From: an uncultured Butyrivibrio sp.
Lineage (GTDB): Bacteria; Bacillota; Clostridia; Lachnospirales; Lachnospiraceae
Assembly: GCF_947169445.1 (NCBI RefSeq)
Contig: NZ_CAMVPU010000005.1
Span: forward strand, 1-64,000
Direction: 5' to 3'
Length of the DNA: 64,000 nt
Below the pieces are notes generated by a model, which was given only the letters and a program-made list of their open reading frames with translations, had not been told where the DNA came from and did no database searches. Positions 36,641 to 45,403 of the stretch are shown in pieces; the stretch's first letter is position 1; every line of letters starts with the position of its first letter. The translations under genes and the position numbers were made by a program.

Positions 36641-37726
36641 TTATTCAAAATAATTACCATAAACATCCCAAAGAGATGAAGTTGTAGCCTCTTCGTTTGA
36701 AGAAATAGAAACCTCATTCCAGAGGTTTTCATTCAGCTCTTTATTCAAGGTCTCAACAAAAGCATCATACTGCTGGCCAAATACTTCTCTTTTCCTGTCC
36801 GCCACAATACGGACTTTGTTGACCTGCGTCTCTTCCCTGTTGAAGGTGGAAAGACACTTTATAAGGACATAACCTTCACTTGTCTCAACAATGTTACTGA
36901 CCTCACCGTTTCCCAGATTAAAGGCAGCCTTCTCATATGCCTCTTCTTTTTCACCTTTGCCAAAAGAAATAGTGGCTTCATCGGCTTCATTATAATTATC
37001 CTGAAGCTCTTCAAAGCTGGCTCCGTCAATAAGCTGGTTCTTTACGCTTTTCATCCTGGCCAGAGCAGTACTCTTTTTACTGTCGTTAAAAGGTACCTTC
37101 TCGCCTGATGCATTATATTCGTAGGTTTTGATCAAAATCTGCTCAACAGTAATAGTTCTGGCTTCATCATCACTTATCTCAGGATTAATGTCCCTGATGA
37201 TATAGTCATAAAGCTTATCCGCAAGGGCATACTCAGAATAGATCTGCTGTATGGTATCCTGAGAAACACCGTGCATTACAGCTATATCTGCATCTGTCAG
37301 GCTGGAATAATACTCAGAAGCTGCCTGTGCTGCTTTTTCTATCTCGCTTTCATCCAGCTCAATCCCCATATCTGTAGCAAGAAGATTCATAGCTTTGATC
37401 TGTGCTACCTTCGCAAGAATTGATTCCTTCAGCTGACTTTCCACTGTCCCGTTATCTGTTTCTTTCTGCCAGATTTCCGAACCGAAGGTGTTCTCATAGC
37501 CATTCTGGGTATTGATAAGATACACCATTATCTCCTGGATAGTGCAGACGCTGTCCTCAATCCTGAACACCTCATCCTTCTCAAAACCAGTAGTGAACAC
37601 CACCTTCCGCTCCGCCAAATCCATCCCGCAGCCGGAAAGGATTACACATACGCTCAAAAGAGACAACGCGACACAGCAGAACTTGCTCAAGCTCTTCATT
37701 TGAAATAAATCAAATACTCTTTTCAT
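36641..37726 (-). CDS. PrsA-like parvulin foldase lipoprotein
   Basis: The 361-residue product has a signal peptide ending in lipobox VILSGC (cysteine 33), a SurA/PrsA-type helical N-domain, and a parvulin (PpiC) domain at about 190-300. The latter includes VEQILIKTYEY, SFEELQDNYNEA and GYVLIKCLS. It should fold secreted proteins outside the membrane. The gene starts 28 bp after the flavoprotein gene and 50 bp before the SNF2 gene, so the three may form one unit. Confidence 0.85.
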   Translation of the reverse strand: MKRVFDLFQMKSLSKFCCVALSLLSVCVILSGCGMDLAERKVVFTTGFEKDEVFRIEDSVCTIQEIMVYLINTQNGYENTFGSEIWQKETDNGTVESQLKESILAKVAQIKAMNLLATDMGIELDESEIEKAAQAASEYYSSLTDADIAVMHGVSQDTIQQIYSEYALADKLYDYIIRDINPEISDDEARTITVEQILIKTYEYNASGEKVPFNDSKKSTALARMKSVKNQLIDGASFEELQDNYNEADEATISFGKGEKEEAYEKAAFNLGNGEVSNIVETSEGYVLIKCLSTFNREETQVNKVRIVADRKREVFGQQYDAFVETLNKELNENLWNEVSISSNEEATTSSLWDVYGNYFE

Positions 37727-37754
37727 TTTTTCGTAACCTATGGCAACAATTCAG

Positions 37755-39155
37755 TTACCCAATAGTCTTAATTATGCTGCGAGCCACGCAAAGTCCGTTG
37801 GCACTTGCCTGCTGAAGTCCACGAGTAACTCCTGCACCATCACCGATTGCACGAAGCCCCTTGATGCTAGTCTCAAAGTCCTTATTTACTATAACCTTAT
37901 TTGAATAGAACTTAACCTCAACACCGTAAAGAAGTGTCTCATCAGAAGCAATACCAGGAGTAACCTTATCAAGAGCCTGAATCATCTCATCAAGATCCAC
38001 CATGATTCTGTGTGGGAATACCAGTGAAAGATCTCCAGGCACTGCATCCTTAAGTGTAGGGATCAGATTGTTTCTGCAAAGTCTCTCCTCTGTTGTTCTT
38101 CTGCCTCTTCTGAAATCACCATAAGTCTGAACAAGAATCTTGCCACCGCAGAGCATGTTGGAAAGCTCAGCAATCTTTTTACCATATTCAATAGGTGTCT
38201 TGAAAGGCTTAGTAAAGTTCTTGGATACCAAAAGCGCAAAGTTTGTATTGCTGGTCTTAAGGTCTTTTCCCTTATAAGCATGGCCGTTTACTACAGCAAG
38301 GCCGTTGTCATAATACTCGGTTGCAACCTCTCCGGATGGATTAGTACAGAATGTACGAACCTTATCATCAAAAGTAGGTGTGTGGTAGATAAGCTTAGCC
38401 TCATAGAGGTTCTCGTTAAGGAACTGCATTACTTCATCTCTTACCTCAACACGAACACCAACATCTACTGTTCCTGGCTTAGTCTCAATTCCAATTTCTT
38501 CGCACTTGTCCTTGAACCAGTCTGCACCCTCACGTCCAACGGCGCTAACAATCTCTTTTGCATAGATAGTCTCGTCCTTGCTTGTTACAACGCCCTTACA
38601 TACACCATCTTCTACGATGATATCTGTAACCATGGTGTTGAACTCAATCTCAACGCCTTTATCCAGGATATGCTGCTGGAGCTTGGAATAAATTTTGTAG
38701 CCTTCCTCTGTTCCAAGGTGTCTAATCGGACATTCTACAAGCTTAAGGTTCGCATTGATAGCTTTTCTGCGGATCTCACGAATCTCCTGCTCTTTGTCCA
38801 CTCCATATACGCTCTTGTCAGCGCCGAACTTAAGATAAATCTCATCTGACTCATGAATAAGCTGTGTAGCCACATCGTATCCAAGTATCTCAGGAAGATT
38901 ACCACCAACGTCAGGTGAAAGAGAAAGCTTTCCATCAGAAAAGGCTCCTGCTCCCGCAAAGCCAGTTGTGATTGAGCATGGCTGACATCCTGCACAGGTC
39001 TTGGTCACACGCTTTGGACAATTTCTTTTTTCTATTGAACGACCTTTTTCTATCATCAAAACCTTAAGGTCAGGTCTCTTTTCCATTAATTCATATGCGC
39101 AGAAAATTCCGCCAGGGCCTGCACCTATAATTACTACATCAACATTTTTTGCCAT
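37755..39155 (-). CDS. FAD-dependent dehydrogenase-like flavoprotein (COG2509 type)
   Basis: The 466-residue protein opens with the dinucleotide-binding motif VVIIGAGPGGIFCAYEL and continues with a CxxC pair (CAGCQPC) and FAGAGAFSDGKLSLSP. It ends with AIGDGAGVTRGLQQASANG, an FAD-binding C-terminal motif. This pattern fits uncharacterised FAD-dependent dehydrogenases of COG2509. I chose the ATG at 39155, five bases after GGAGG, over the ATG at 39167. Substrate is unknown. Confidence 0.85.
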   Translation of the reverse strand: MAKNVDVVIIGAGPGGIFCAYELMEKRPDLKVLMIEKGRSIEKRNCPKRVTKTCAGCQPCSITTGFAGAGAFSDGKLSLSPDVGGNLPEILGYDVATQLIHESDEIYLKFGADKSVYGVDKEQEIREIRRKAINANLKLVECPIRHLGTEEGYKIYSKLQQHILDKGVEIEFNTMVTDIIVEDGVCKGVVTSKDETIYAKEIVSAVGREGADWFKDKCEEIGIETKPGTVDVGVRVEVRDEVMQFLNENLYEAKLIYHTPTFDDKVRTFCTNPSGEVATEYYDNGLAVVNGHAYKGKDLKTSNTNFALLVSKNFTKPFKTPIEYGKKIAELSNMLCGGKILVQTYGDFRRGRRTTEERLCRNNLIPTLKDAVPGDLSLVFPHRIMVDLDEMIQALDKVTPGIASDETLLYGVEVKFYSNKVIVNKDFETSIKGLRAIGDGAGVTRGLQQASANGLCVARSIIKTIG

Positions 39156-39229
39156 AAAAACCTCCAAAAATAAAACAAAAAATTCAAAAATTTGTAAGCA
39201 ATGTATTATAACATAAAAGAAGAAAAAAT

Positions 39230-39374
39230 GTTACTATTCAGACAGAAATGCGCACTAAGCTGCGCATTTCGTGAGAACTTGATGCAGGAGTGAGCGCATT
39301 CCTTCGACGAAGTCGATATGGAATGAATGCGCGAATTTGTTACTGGAGCGAGCTGCATGCGAGTGAACAGTAAC
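39230..39374 (+). mobile_element. 145-bp MITE-like element, copy A
   Basis: The element opens GTTACTATTCA and ends TGAACAGTAAC, which are 11-bp terminal inverted repeats with one mismatch. Internal hairpins include AAATGCGCA/TGCGCATTT. It is flanked by GAAAAAAT (39222-39229) and GAGAAAAT (39375-39382), an 8-bp duplication with one mismatch. It matches the reverse complement of copy C at 144 of 145 positions by eye. No ORF is inside. Confidence 0.88.
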
Positions 39375-39382
39375 GAGAAAAT

Positions 39383-39424
39383 GTTACTGTTCAGACAGAA
39401 ATGCGCACTAAGCTGCGCATTTTT
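39383..39424 (+). repeat. truncated left end of the 145-bp element (copy B)
   Basis: Immediately after the right-hand duplication of copy A, the first 40 or so bases of the element are repeated (GTTACTGTTCAGACAG and the GCGCA hairpin), then diverge into a T run. This looks like a second, truncated insertion in tandem. Confidence 0.8.
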
Positions 39425-39473
39425 GTTAAAATAAGTATATACATCGTTTCACGGATAGGAGTTAGCTATCTTC

Positions 39474-40715
39474 ATGAATAAAAAACTGTATTTATCAAAA
39501 CTAATCAAAGTATTATTCCCAACTGCGCTTGCGGTTTGCACTTTTCTCGTAACAGGCTATGTCTCTGACAACGAAACCAGCAGCGCTTTTACAAATGTCG
39601 ACAAAAATACATATTCTTCAAATACTACTGCTATGCATTCAGCGCAGCTATCACGTGACGAGCTCACAATTTCCATGGTGGGCGATATTCTGCTGCATAT
39701 GCCGATTGAAAAAGCTGCCCGTGACGATGATGGTTTCTATGATTTTAATTTTATCTTTGAAAAAATGGCACCCGAAATAAAGGCTTCTGATATTGCCATT
39801 GTCAATCAGGAAGTTATCCTGGGCGGGGAAGAACTTGGAATATCCGGTTATCCTTGTTTTAATGCTCCTATCGAGGCTGGAGATGCGCTGGTCAAGACCG
39901 GTTTTGATGTTGTATGCCACGGCACCAACCATGCACTGGACAAAGGAAAAACAGGACTTGAAAACACCTACAACTTTTGGAAAAACAATTACCCGCAGAT
40001 AACAGTTCTTGGAATAAATGAATCCCAACAAGAACAGGACACAGTTAAGATAATAGAAAAGAATGGGTTTAGGCTTGCTCTTTTAAACTATACCTATGGA
40101 ACAAACGGCATCCCGCTTCCTAAGGGTATGCCCTACGCAGTAGATATTTTAAAAAAAGAGAAAGTAATCTCAGACCTTAAATATGCTGAGAATAATGCTG
40201 ATTTCACCATAGTGTGCCCCCATTGGGGAACTGAGTATTTTACAGGCGTCAGCGACGAACAGAAAGAATGGGCTGAGATTTTTAGAGAGTACGGCGCCGA
40301 TCTTGTGATAGGAACCCATCCTCATGTGATTGAACCTATTGAAATGTTCGAGGATTCAAAGCCAGGGATCACCAATAATCACGGTAACGGAGATATGCTT
40401 GTCTACTACTCTCTTGGCAACTTCGTCAACTGGACTTCCAGTTCCGGAAAAGGAGTCACAAAACGCATGGTAGGTGGAATGTCCAGAATCACTCTCACCA
40501 GAGATAAAAATGGTGAAGTTGTAATAAAAGACTACGATGTCCGCGCCCTGGTCTGCCACCTTATAGGCGGTCACCACGGTGTCACTGTTTACCCTCTTTC
40601 TTCATATACTGATGAACTCGGAAAGCAAAACAAAATTGCTTCTCAGGATACAACTTTTTCAAAAGATGCCTGTGTAAACCTATGTAACGAAGTGTGGGGG
40701 AATAAATGGAAATAA
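39474..40715 (+). CDS. CapA-family (PGA_cap) metallophosphatase-like exported protein
   Basis: The 413-residue protein has an N-terminal signal/anchor (about 10-30) and a CapA domain: SMVGDILLH, NQEVIL, GTNHALDKG, HWGTEYF, IGTHPHVIEP and YSLGNFV. These carry the metal ligands of the calcineurin-like fold. CapA proteins take part in poly-gamma-glutamate synthesis or export, but lone copies in Firmicutes are often of unknown function. A TAGGAG site lies somewhat far (12 bases) from the ATG. Confidence 0.85.
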   Translation: MNKKLYLSKLIKVLFPTALAVCTFLVTGYVSDNETSSAFTNVDKNTYSSNTTAMHSAQLSRDELTISMVGDILLHMPIEKAARDDDGFYDFNFIFEKMAPEIKASDIAIVNQEVILGGEELGISGYPCFNAPIEAGDALVKTGFDVVCHGTNHALDKGKTGLENTYNFWKNNYPQITVLGINESQQEQDTVKIIEKNGFRLALLNYTYGTNGIPLPKGMPYAVDILKKEKVISDLKYAENNADFTIVCPHWGTEYFTGVSDEQKEWAEIFREYGADLVIGTHPHVIEPIEMFEDSKPGITNNHGNGDMLVYYSLGNFVNWTSSSGKGVTKRMVGGMSRITLTRDKNGEVVIKDYDVRALVCHLIGGHHGVTVYPLSSYTDELGKQNKIASQDTTFSKDACVNLCNEVWGNKWK

Positions 40716-40733
40716 AAAGGCAACCCCTTGGCC

Positions 40734-42098
40734 TTACATTTGAATTATGCCAAGCACATTAAGCACTGCGCTCACGAGAATGATCACAATGAATATTGGG
40801 CAGAGAACTGTGATCATAATTGAAAAAGTCTTCTTTCTTCCAAAAGGATGTCCGTCCTGTTCAACCTCTTTTGTCAGAGTATCAATTCCCATGTGCTTCG
40901 TAACCAGTATGCAGGTCATAAGTGCCGCAATTGGCATCATTATTGAATTAGTAAGGAAATCAAAGAAATCCAAAATCTGCATCTTCATGATGGTAACGTT
41001 TGCAAGTGGGCCGTTTCCAAGAGAAGAAAGGCTTCCGAGAAGCACCATGATAAATGCCATAACTATAGTTCCACGCTTTCTGCTCCAGCCAAACTCATCG
41101 GAGAAAGTGGAAACCGCACTCTCTGTAAGAGCAATGGCACTGGTAACTGCCGCAAATAGGACCAAAGCAAAGAACATTATTCCTATTATTTTACCCAATC
41201 CAAGACTTGCAAATATCTTGGGCATTGTAATAAACATCAGTGATGGTCCGGCTTTAAGCTTGGTCTGATCTCCGTCGTAAAAAGAGAATACGGCAGGAAT
41301 GATCATAAGGCTGGCCATAACTGCAATGGCTGTATCAAAGAATTCCACCTGTCTTGTAGACTCATCGATGCTGACTTCCTTTTTTACATAAGAACCAAAG
41401 GTAATAAGAATACCCATGGCAATTGAAAGTGAGTAGAACATCTGGCCCATAGCCGTTACAACTGTCATTATGGAAAAGTTCTCAAAATTAGGTACAAAAA
41501 GATATTTAACTCCGGCAAGTGCTCCTTCTCTGGTAACAGAGTAAACGCAAACTCCAAGGGCAAGAACTACCAGCACCGGCATCACAAACTTAGAGAATCT
41601 CTCAATTCCATTTGAAACACCCATGAAGATTACTCCCAAAACCAAAATTGCAAAAATAATGAACCAGAATTCAGAAGCAGCTCCATTAGTAATGAAATTC
41701 ACAAAGAAATCATCTGTTGCCACATACTCAGCATCACTTCTAATATATTCAAAAAGGTATTTGCAAACCCAGCCGCCTATAACAGAATAATATGGAACGA
41801 TCAGGATCGGTATTATGGCATTGATCCAGCCACCAAAGCTCATCACTTTATTTTTACCAAGTGTATTAAAGGCACCAACCGGGCTCTTCTTGGTGTATCT
41901 GCCAATTGCTGTTTCTGCCACGATCATTGTGTAGCCAAACGTAAGAGCCAGCAAAATATATACAAGCAGGAAAATACCTCCGCCATACCTGGCGCACAGA
42001 TACGGGAACCTCCATATATTGCCAAGTCCCACAGACGCGCCCGCAGCAGACAGTACAAAACCTATCCTTCCTGAGAAAGAACCTCTTTCTTTTTTCAA
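40734..42098 (-). CDS. NSS-family sodium:amino-acid symporter
   Basis: The 454-residue protein has 11-12 helices and the NSS signature SFSGRIGFVLSAAGASVGLG followed by NIWRFPY, where sodium and substrate bind in LeuT-like transporters. I chose a TTG start at 42098: GGAGG lies eight bases upstream, and the resulting KKERGSFSGRIGF start matches the family's usual N-terminus. ATGs at 42113 and 42206 have no ribosome site. It is next to leuA; branched-chain or aromatic amino acids are plausible substrates. Confidence 0.9.
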   Translation of the reverse strand: MKKERGSFSGRIGFVLSAAGASVGLGNIWRFPYLCARYGGGIFLLVYILLALTFGYTMIVAETAIGRYTKKSPVGAFNTLGKNKVMSFGGWINAIIPILIVPYYSVIGGWVCKYLFEYIRSDAEYVATDDFFVNFITNGAASEFWFIIFAILVLGVIFMGVSNGIERFSKFVMPVLVVLALGVCVYSVTREGALAGVKYLFVPNFENFSIMTVVTAMGQMFYSLSIAMGILITFGSYVKKEVSIDESTRQVEFFDTAIAVMASLMIIPAVFSFYDGDQTKLKAGPSLMFITMPKIFASLGLGKIIGIMFFALVLFAAVTSAIALTESAVSTFSDEFGWSRKRGTIVMAFIMVLLGSLSSLGNGPLANVTIMKMQILDFFDFLTNSIMMPIAALMTCILVTKHMGIDTLTKEVEQDGHPFGRKKTFSIMITVLCPIFIVIILVSAVLNVLGIIQM

Positions 42099-42167
42099 AT
42101 CTAAATCCTCCATTACATAAAAAATCACAAGAAACACTATAACACACTGCAGTGATATCATAAAGTG

Positions 42168-42218
42168 AAAAAATGGGACATACAATTGCTTCATTACGAG
42201 AAGCAATTATATGTCCCA
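42168..42218 (-). terminator. intrinsic terminator of leuA, now separated from the gene by a MITE
   Basis: TGGGACATACAATTGCTT (42174-42191) pairs with the arm at 42201-42218. TTTTTT follows on the minus strand. The base of the hairpin is part of the 8-bp duplication of the element at 42222-42366. Confidence 0.82.
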
Positions 42219-42221
42219 TAG

Positions 42222-42366
42222 GTTACTGTTCACTCGCATGCAGCTCGCTCCAGTAACAAATTCGCGCATTCATTCCATATCGACTTCGTCGAAGGAATGC
42301 GCTCACTCCTGCATCAAGTTCTCACGAAATGCGCAGCTTAGTGCGCATTTCTGTCTGAACAGTAAC
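42222..42366 (-). mobile_element. 145-bp MITE-like element, copy C
   Basis: This is a full copy in reverse orientation to copy A, with perfect 11-bp terminal inverted repeats GTTACTGTTCA/TGAACAGTAAC. It is flanked by perfect 8-bp duplications TCCCATAG (42214-42221 and 42367-42374). It lies between the leuA stop codon and the leuA terminator hairpin. Confidence 0.93.
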
Positions 42367-42396
42367 TCCCATAGTATCTCATTTTCAGCTAATTAC

Positions 42397-44388
42397 TCAT
42401 CTGCTGGTTCTGTACTGAACCGGTGTCATGCCGTATTTCTTTTTAAACAATCTGTTGAAGTGTTCAACATTCTGATAGCCTGCTGCCTCAGCCACCTTCT
42501 CAACTTTCATGTTGCCATTTCTAAGAAGTGTGCTGGCTTTATTAAGTCTGATGCGCTTTACGTTCTCGCCAAAGGTCATACCTGATTTTTCCTTAATGTA
42601 TTTGGAAAGATATGGCTTGGACAAATAGAACTGGCTGGAAAGATCATCAAGGGTAACAGTCAGGTAATTCTCCTGAATATAATTGATGATGGAATTAATT
42701 CTTTCATCCTTGCTGTTCTTGATCTCTTTTACCTCATCAATCTGGTTAACAGCGATCACAAGGGCACTAATGGAAGATCTGATGATATCCTCGTCTATGC
42801 CAACGCCCCAATACTTCTTGCCGTTGTGGGTAATTCCAACATAGGTGCAGGCCTTGGAGGAAGATCCTCTTGAAAGAGCGTGCTCCTCATAGGTTGAAAG
42901 CTCATAGCTGACATTGAAGTACTGCTTAATAGCGTTGCTGACAGCATCGAGACGGCCATTACCATTTGCCTCTACAATATGCTCTTTTTCAGCATGATCA
43001 ATGGTTACTTCTGCAAGGATTCCATCAATCTGCTTGAAGTGGCAGGCAGTAATCTTGAATACGTTATCATTATGAACATACTTATCTTCAAATATCTGAT
43101 AAATTCTTGCAGGTGAAAGCTCAGCATGCTCTCTGTCGGAAATATCCTTGATAGTGTAGCTGATGTCGGACTGCATTTCCTTTGGAACCATCATGCCATA
43201 GTTGGTCTTAAGGATGTAGCTTACGCCACCCTTACCGGACTGGCTGTTGATTCTGATAACATCGCCGTCGTACTCTCTTCCAAGATCCTTAGGATCGATA
43301 GGAAGATACGGAACTGACCAGATGCCTTTGTCTCTTTTCTGATCATGCCATGCAAAGCCCTTGGAAATAGCATCCTGATGTGATCCGGAAAAAGCAGTAA
43401 ATACGAGCTGTCCGGCATAGGGCTGTCTCTCATAGATGTGCATCCTTGTCAGTCTCTCATAGGTCTCGCCCACTTCCATGATATGGCTGAAATCAAGTCC
43501 CGGATTAACTCCGTGTGAATACATATTGATAGCAAGAGTAACGATATCAACGTTACCTGTTCTCTCACCGTTTCCGAAAAGGGTTCCTTCAATTCTGTCA
43601 GCACCGGCAAGGCATCCAAGCTCGGCGTCACTAATTCCTGTTCCTCTATCATTGTGAGGATGCAGGGAAAGAACTACGCTGTCACGGTATTTAAGGTTCT
43701 TACTGATATATTCAACCTGAGTTGCAAATACGTGAGGCATTGCAATCTCAACAGTTGTTGGAATGTTGATAACAGCCTTATTCTTTTTGGTAGGCTTCCA
43801 TACATCAAGAACTGCATTGCAGACTTCTACTGCATAGTCAACTTCTGTTCCCGGGAAGCTCTCCGGTGAATACTCAAAAGAGAAGTTACCATTGGTCTCT
43901 TTTGCCAGCTTATCAAGGAGCTTGGCTCCATCTATGGCAATCTGCTTGATTTCTTCTTTACTCTTTTTAAATACCTGTTCACGCTGTGCAACAGATGTTG
44001 AATTATAAAGATGGATAATTGCTCTTGGTGCGCCCTTAACAGCTTCAAAGGTTCTCTTTATGATGTGTTCTCTTGCCTGGGTAAGAACCTGAACAGTAAC
44101 GTCGTCAGGGATCATGTTCTTCTCGATAAGCGTTCTGGCGAATTCAAACTCTGTCTCAGATGCTGCCGGGAAACCAATCTCAATCTCCTTAAAGCCAAGG
44201 TTTACAAGCATTGTAAAGAACTCAAGCTTCTCATCAAGACTCATTGGTTCAATAAGTGCCTGATTACCATCACGAAGGTCTACACTGCACCAGATAGGCG
44301 GATGATCAAGATAATCTTTTTTCACCCAGTCGTAGCTTACCTTAGGTGGCATGAAATACTGTCTCTGATACTTCTCGAAATTCTTCAT
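42397..44388 (-). CDS. leuA: 2-isopropylmalate synthase fused to an AraC-type DNA-binding domain
   Basis: Residues 1 to about 555 form a complete fungal/actinobacterial-type LeuA: catalytic barrel with VDLRDGNQAL and SLHPHNDRGTG, then the regulatory domain (about 430-555) that senses leucine in the family. From about residue 561 to 663 an AraC/XylS DNA-binding domain follows without any break: helix-turn-helix one in LDDLSSQFYLSKPYLSKYIK, helix-turn-helix two in VEKVAEAAGYQNVEHFNRLF, and the family ending KKYGMTPVQYR. The reading frame is intact, so this is a true fusion. It makes the first committed leucine intermediate and may also regulate transcription. Two identical 16-bp motifs lie upstream. 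Confidence 0.93.
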   Translation of the reverse strand: MKNFEKYQRQYFMPPKVSYDWVKKDYLDHPPIWCSVDLRDGNQALIEPMSLDEKLEFFTMLVNLGFKEIEIGFPAASETEFEFARTLIEKNMIPDDVTVQVLTQAREHIIKRTFEAVKGAPRAIIHLYNSTSVAQREQVFKKSKEEIKQIAIDGAKLLDKLAKETNGNFSFEYSPESFPGTEVDYAVEVCNAVLDVWKPTKKNKAVINIPTTVEIAMPHVFATQVEYISKNLKYRDSVVLSLHPHNDRGTGISDAELGCLAGADRIEGTLFGNGERTGNVDIVTLAINMYSHGVNPGLDFSHIMEVGETYERLTRMHIYERQPYAGQLVFTAFSGSHQDAISKGFAWHDQKRDKGIWSVPYLPIDPKDLGREYDGDVIRINSQSGKGGVSYILKTNYGMMVPKEMQSDISYTIKDISDREHAELSPARIYQIFEDKYVHNDNVFKITACHFKQIDGILAEVTIDHAEKEHIVEANGNGRLDAVSNAIKQYFNVSYELSTYEEHALSRGSSSKACTYVGITHNGKKYWGVGIDEDIIRSSISALVIAVNQIDEVKEIKNSKDERINSIINYIQENYLTVTLDDLSSQFYLSKPYLSKYIKEKSGMTFGENVKRIRLNKASTLLRNGNMKVEKVAEAAGYQNVEHFNRLFKKKYGMTPVQYRTSR

Positions 44389-44486
44389 AATACTGCTCCC
44401 CTTTTCTAATTTCTCATTCCATAGTGTTTCAAAACAAAATATCTTGCTTATAAAATTGCTGATAGTGATTATAGAAGCTGATATAG

Positions 44487-44502
44487 ATTGATGTTTTTTA
44501 TT
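44487..44502. promoter_or_regulatory. candidate operator repeat 1 upstream of leuA
   Basis: ATTGATGTTTTTTATT occurs here and again, identically, at 44635-44650; a weaker match (ATTGATATTTTTATAT) begins at 44529. Directly repeated AT-rich sites suit an AraC-type protein. A 14-bp palindrome CGATATTAATATCG lies beside it at 44506-44519. Confidence 0.45.
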
Positions 44503-44634
44503 GTTCGATATTAATATCGGTCGGTTTTATTGATATTTTTATATCTCTAAATGTTAAAATCAATCTTTTTTGTTGATAAATATTATGATAACACAAATTT
44601 ATGCAATTACATCATGGTGAATTTAATCATTTGA

Positions 44635-44650
44635 ATTGATGTTTTTTATT
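44635..44650. promoter_or_regulatory. candidate operator repeat 2 upstream of leuA
   Basis: This is the second exact copy of ATTGATGTTTTTTATT, 148 bp from the first, in the same orientation and just past the terminator of the upstream ACT gene. Confidence 0.45.
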
Positions 44651-44658
44651 CATATACA

Positions 44659-44698
44659 AAAATAAGCCCGGAATTTCGTTGTTCACAGGGCTTATTTT
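44659..44698 (-). terminator. intrinsic terminator after the ACT-domain gene
   Basis: AAAATAAGCCC (44659-44669) pairs with GGGCTTATTTT (44688-44698), with TTTTTG following on the minus strand. Confidence 0.87.
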
Positions 44699-44705
44699 CC
44701 ATCGA

Positions 44706-45110
44706 TCAATCGCACTGATAACCCTTGTTCACAAGGATATTCTCAACAGCATTTACATCTTCTGTATGCATTACCATGATAGGATTACCGGTCTCTCTGT
44801 TAAAAGAAAGGTAGGTGTAATTTACATTTATATGGCTGTCATTCAAAGTCTTAAGGATGTTATCAAGAGCTCCCACCTCATCCTTACACTCAACAGCAAG
44901 AACCGACGAAGTCTTGCACATATATCCTGCCTTTTTAAGCACATCCATACATTTTTCAGCATCCGACACTACCATTCTGATGATGCCGTACTCTGCTGAA
45001 TCGTTAGTTACAGAACCCAGTATATTAATATTGTTTTCACGGAGCAGTCCTGTAATATTCTGAAGACATCCTTTCTTGTTCTCCGCATAAATTGAAACCT
45101 GTTTAAGCAT
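44706..45110 (-). CDS. tandem ACT-domain protein
   Basis: The 134-residue protein consists of two ACT domains (about 1-65 and 70-134). The first starts VSIYAENKKGCLQNITGLLRE and the second VECKDEVGALDNILKTLND. There is no catalytic domain, so it is probably an amino-acid-binding regulator. It is upstream of leuA on the same strand but separated by a terminator. The 293-bp upstream region holds a hairpin with GGTTACT/AGTAACC arms at 45134-45169, of unknown role. Confidence 0.85.
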   Translation of the reverse strand: MLKQVSIYAENKKGCLQNITGLLRENNINILGSVTNDSAEYGIIRMVVSDAEKCMDVLKKAGYMCKTSSVLAVECKDEVGALDNILKTLNDSHINVNYTYLSFNRETGNPIMVMHTEDVNAVENILVNKGYQCD

Positions 45111-45403
45111 TCTATTTCCTCCATTTATACCGCAAGGCGGTTACTAATCTGATTTTATCAGTAACCTCGCATATCTTGCAAAGTTCTTTTTCACTCTGTC
45201 ACTTAAAAGTGCTAAAGTTTTTAATCTTTGTCCACTATAGCACATTACCACAAAAGATTCAAAGATTTTTTATAGCAAAAAAAGGGAAGAATTCAGCAAA
45301 GGATTATAGGCAGCCCACAAAATCTCTACACTATAATATGATGAAGGAGGCGTGCTTTTTTCTGAACATCATTTTCTAAGCAGCGCCCCATAAGGAGTTA
45401 TTT

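Noticed and set aside
40717..40737. Terminator hairpin AAGGC/GCCTT between the capA-like and NSS genes
   Set aside because: The stem is only five base pairs and overlaps a stop codon; too weak to list.
42397..42710. LeuA-AraC fusion as an artefact of a missed stop codon between two genes
   Set aside because: The frame is continuous, there is no internal ribosome site with an ATG at the domain boundary, and the linker codons look ordinary. A sequencing error still cannot be excluded from one read.
44389..44705. Possible T-box or leucine leader-peptide attenuator before leuA
   Set aside because: I found no T-box consensus, no leucine-codon-rich leader and no alternative terminator just before leuA; the repeated 16-mers explain the region better.
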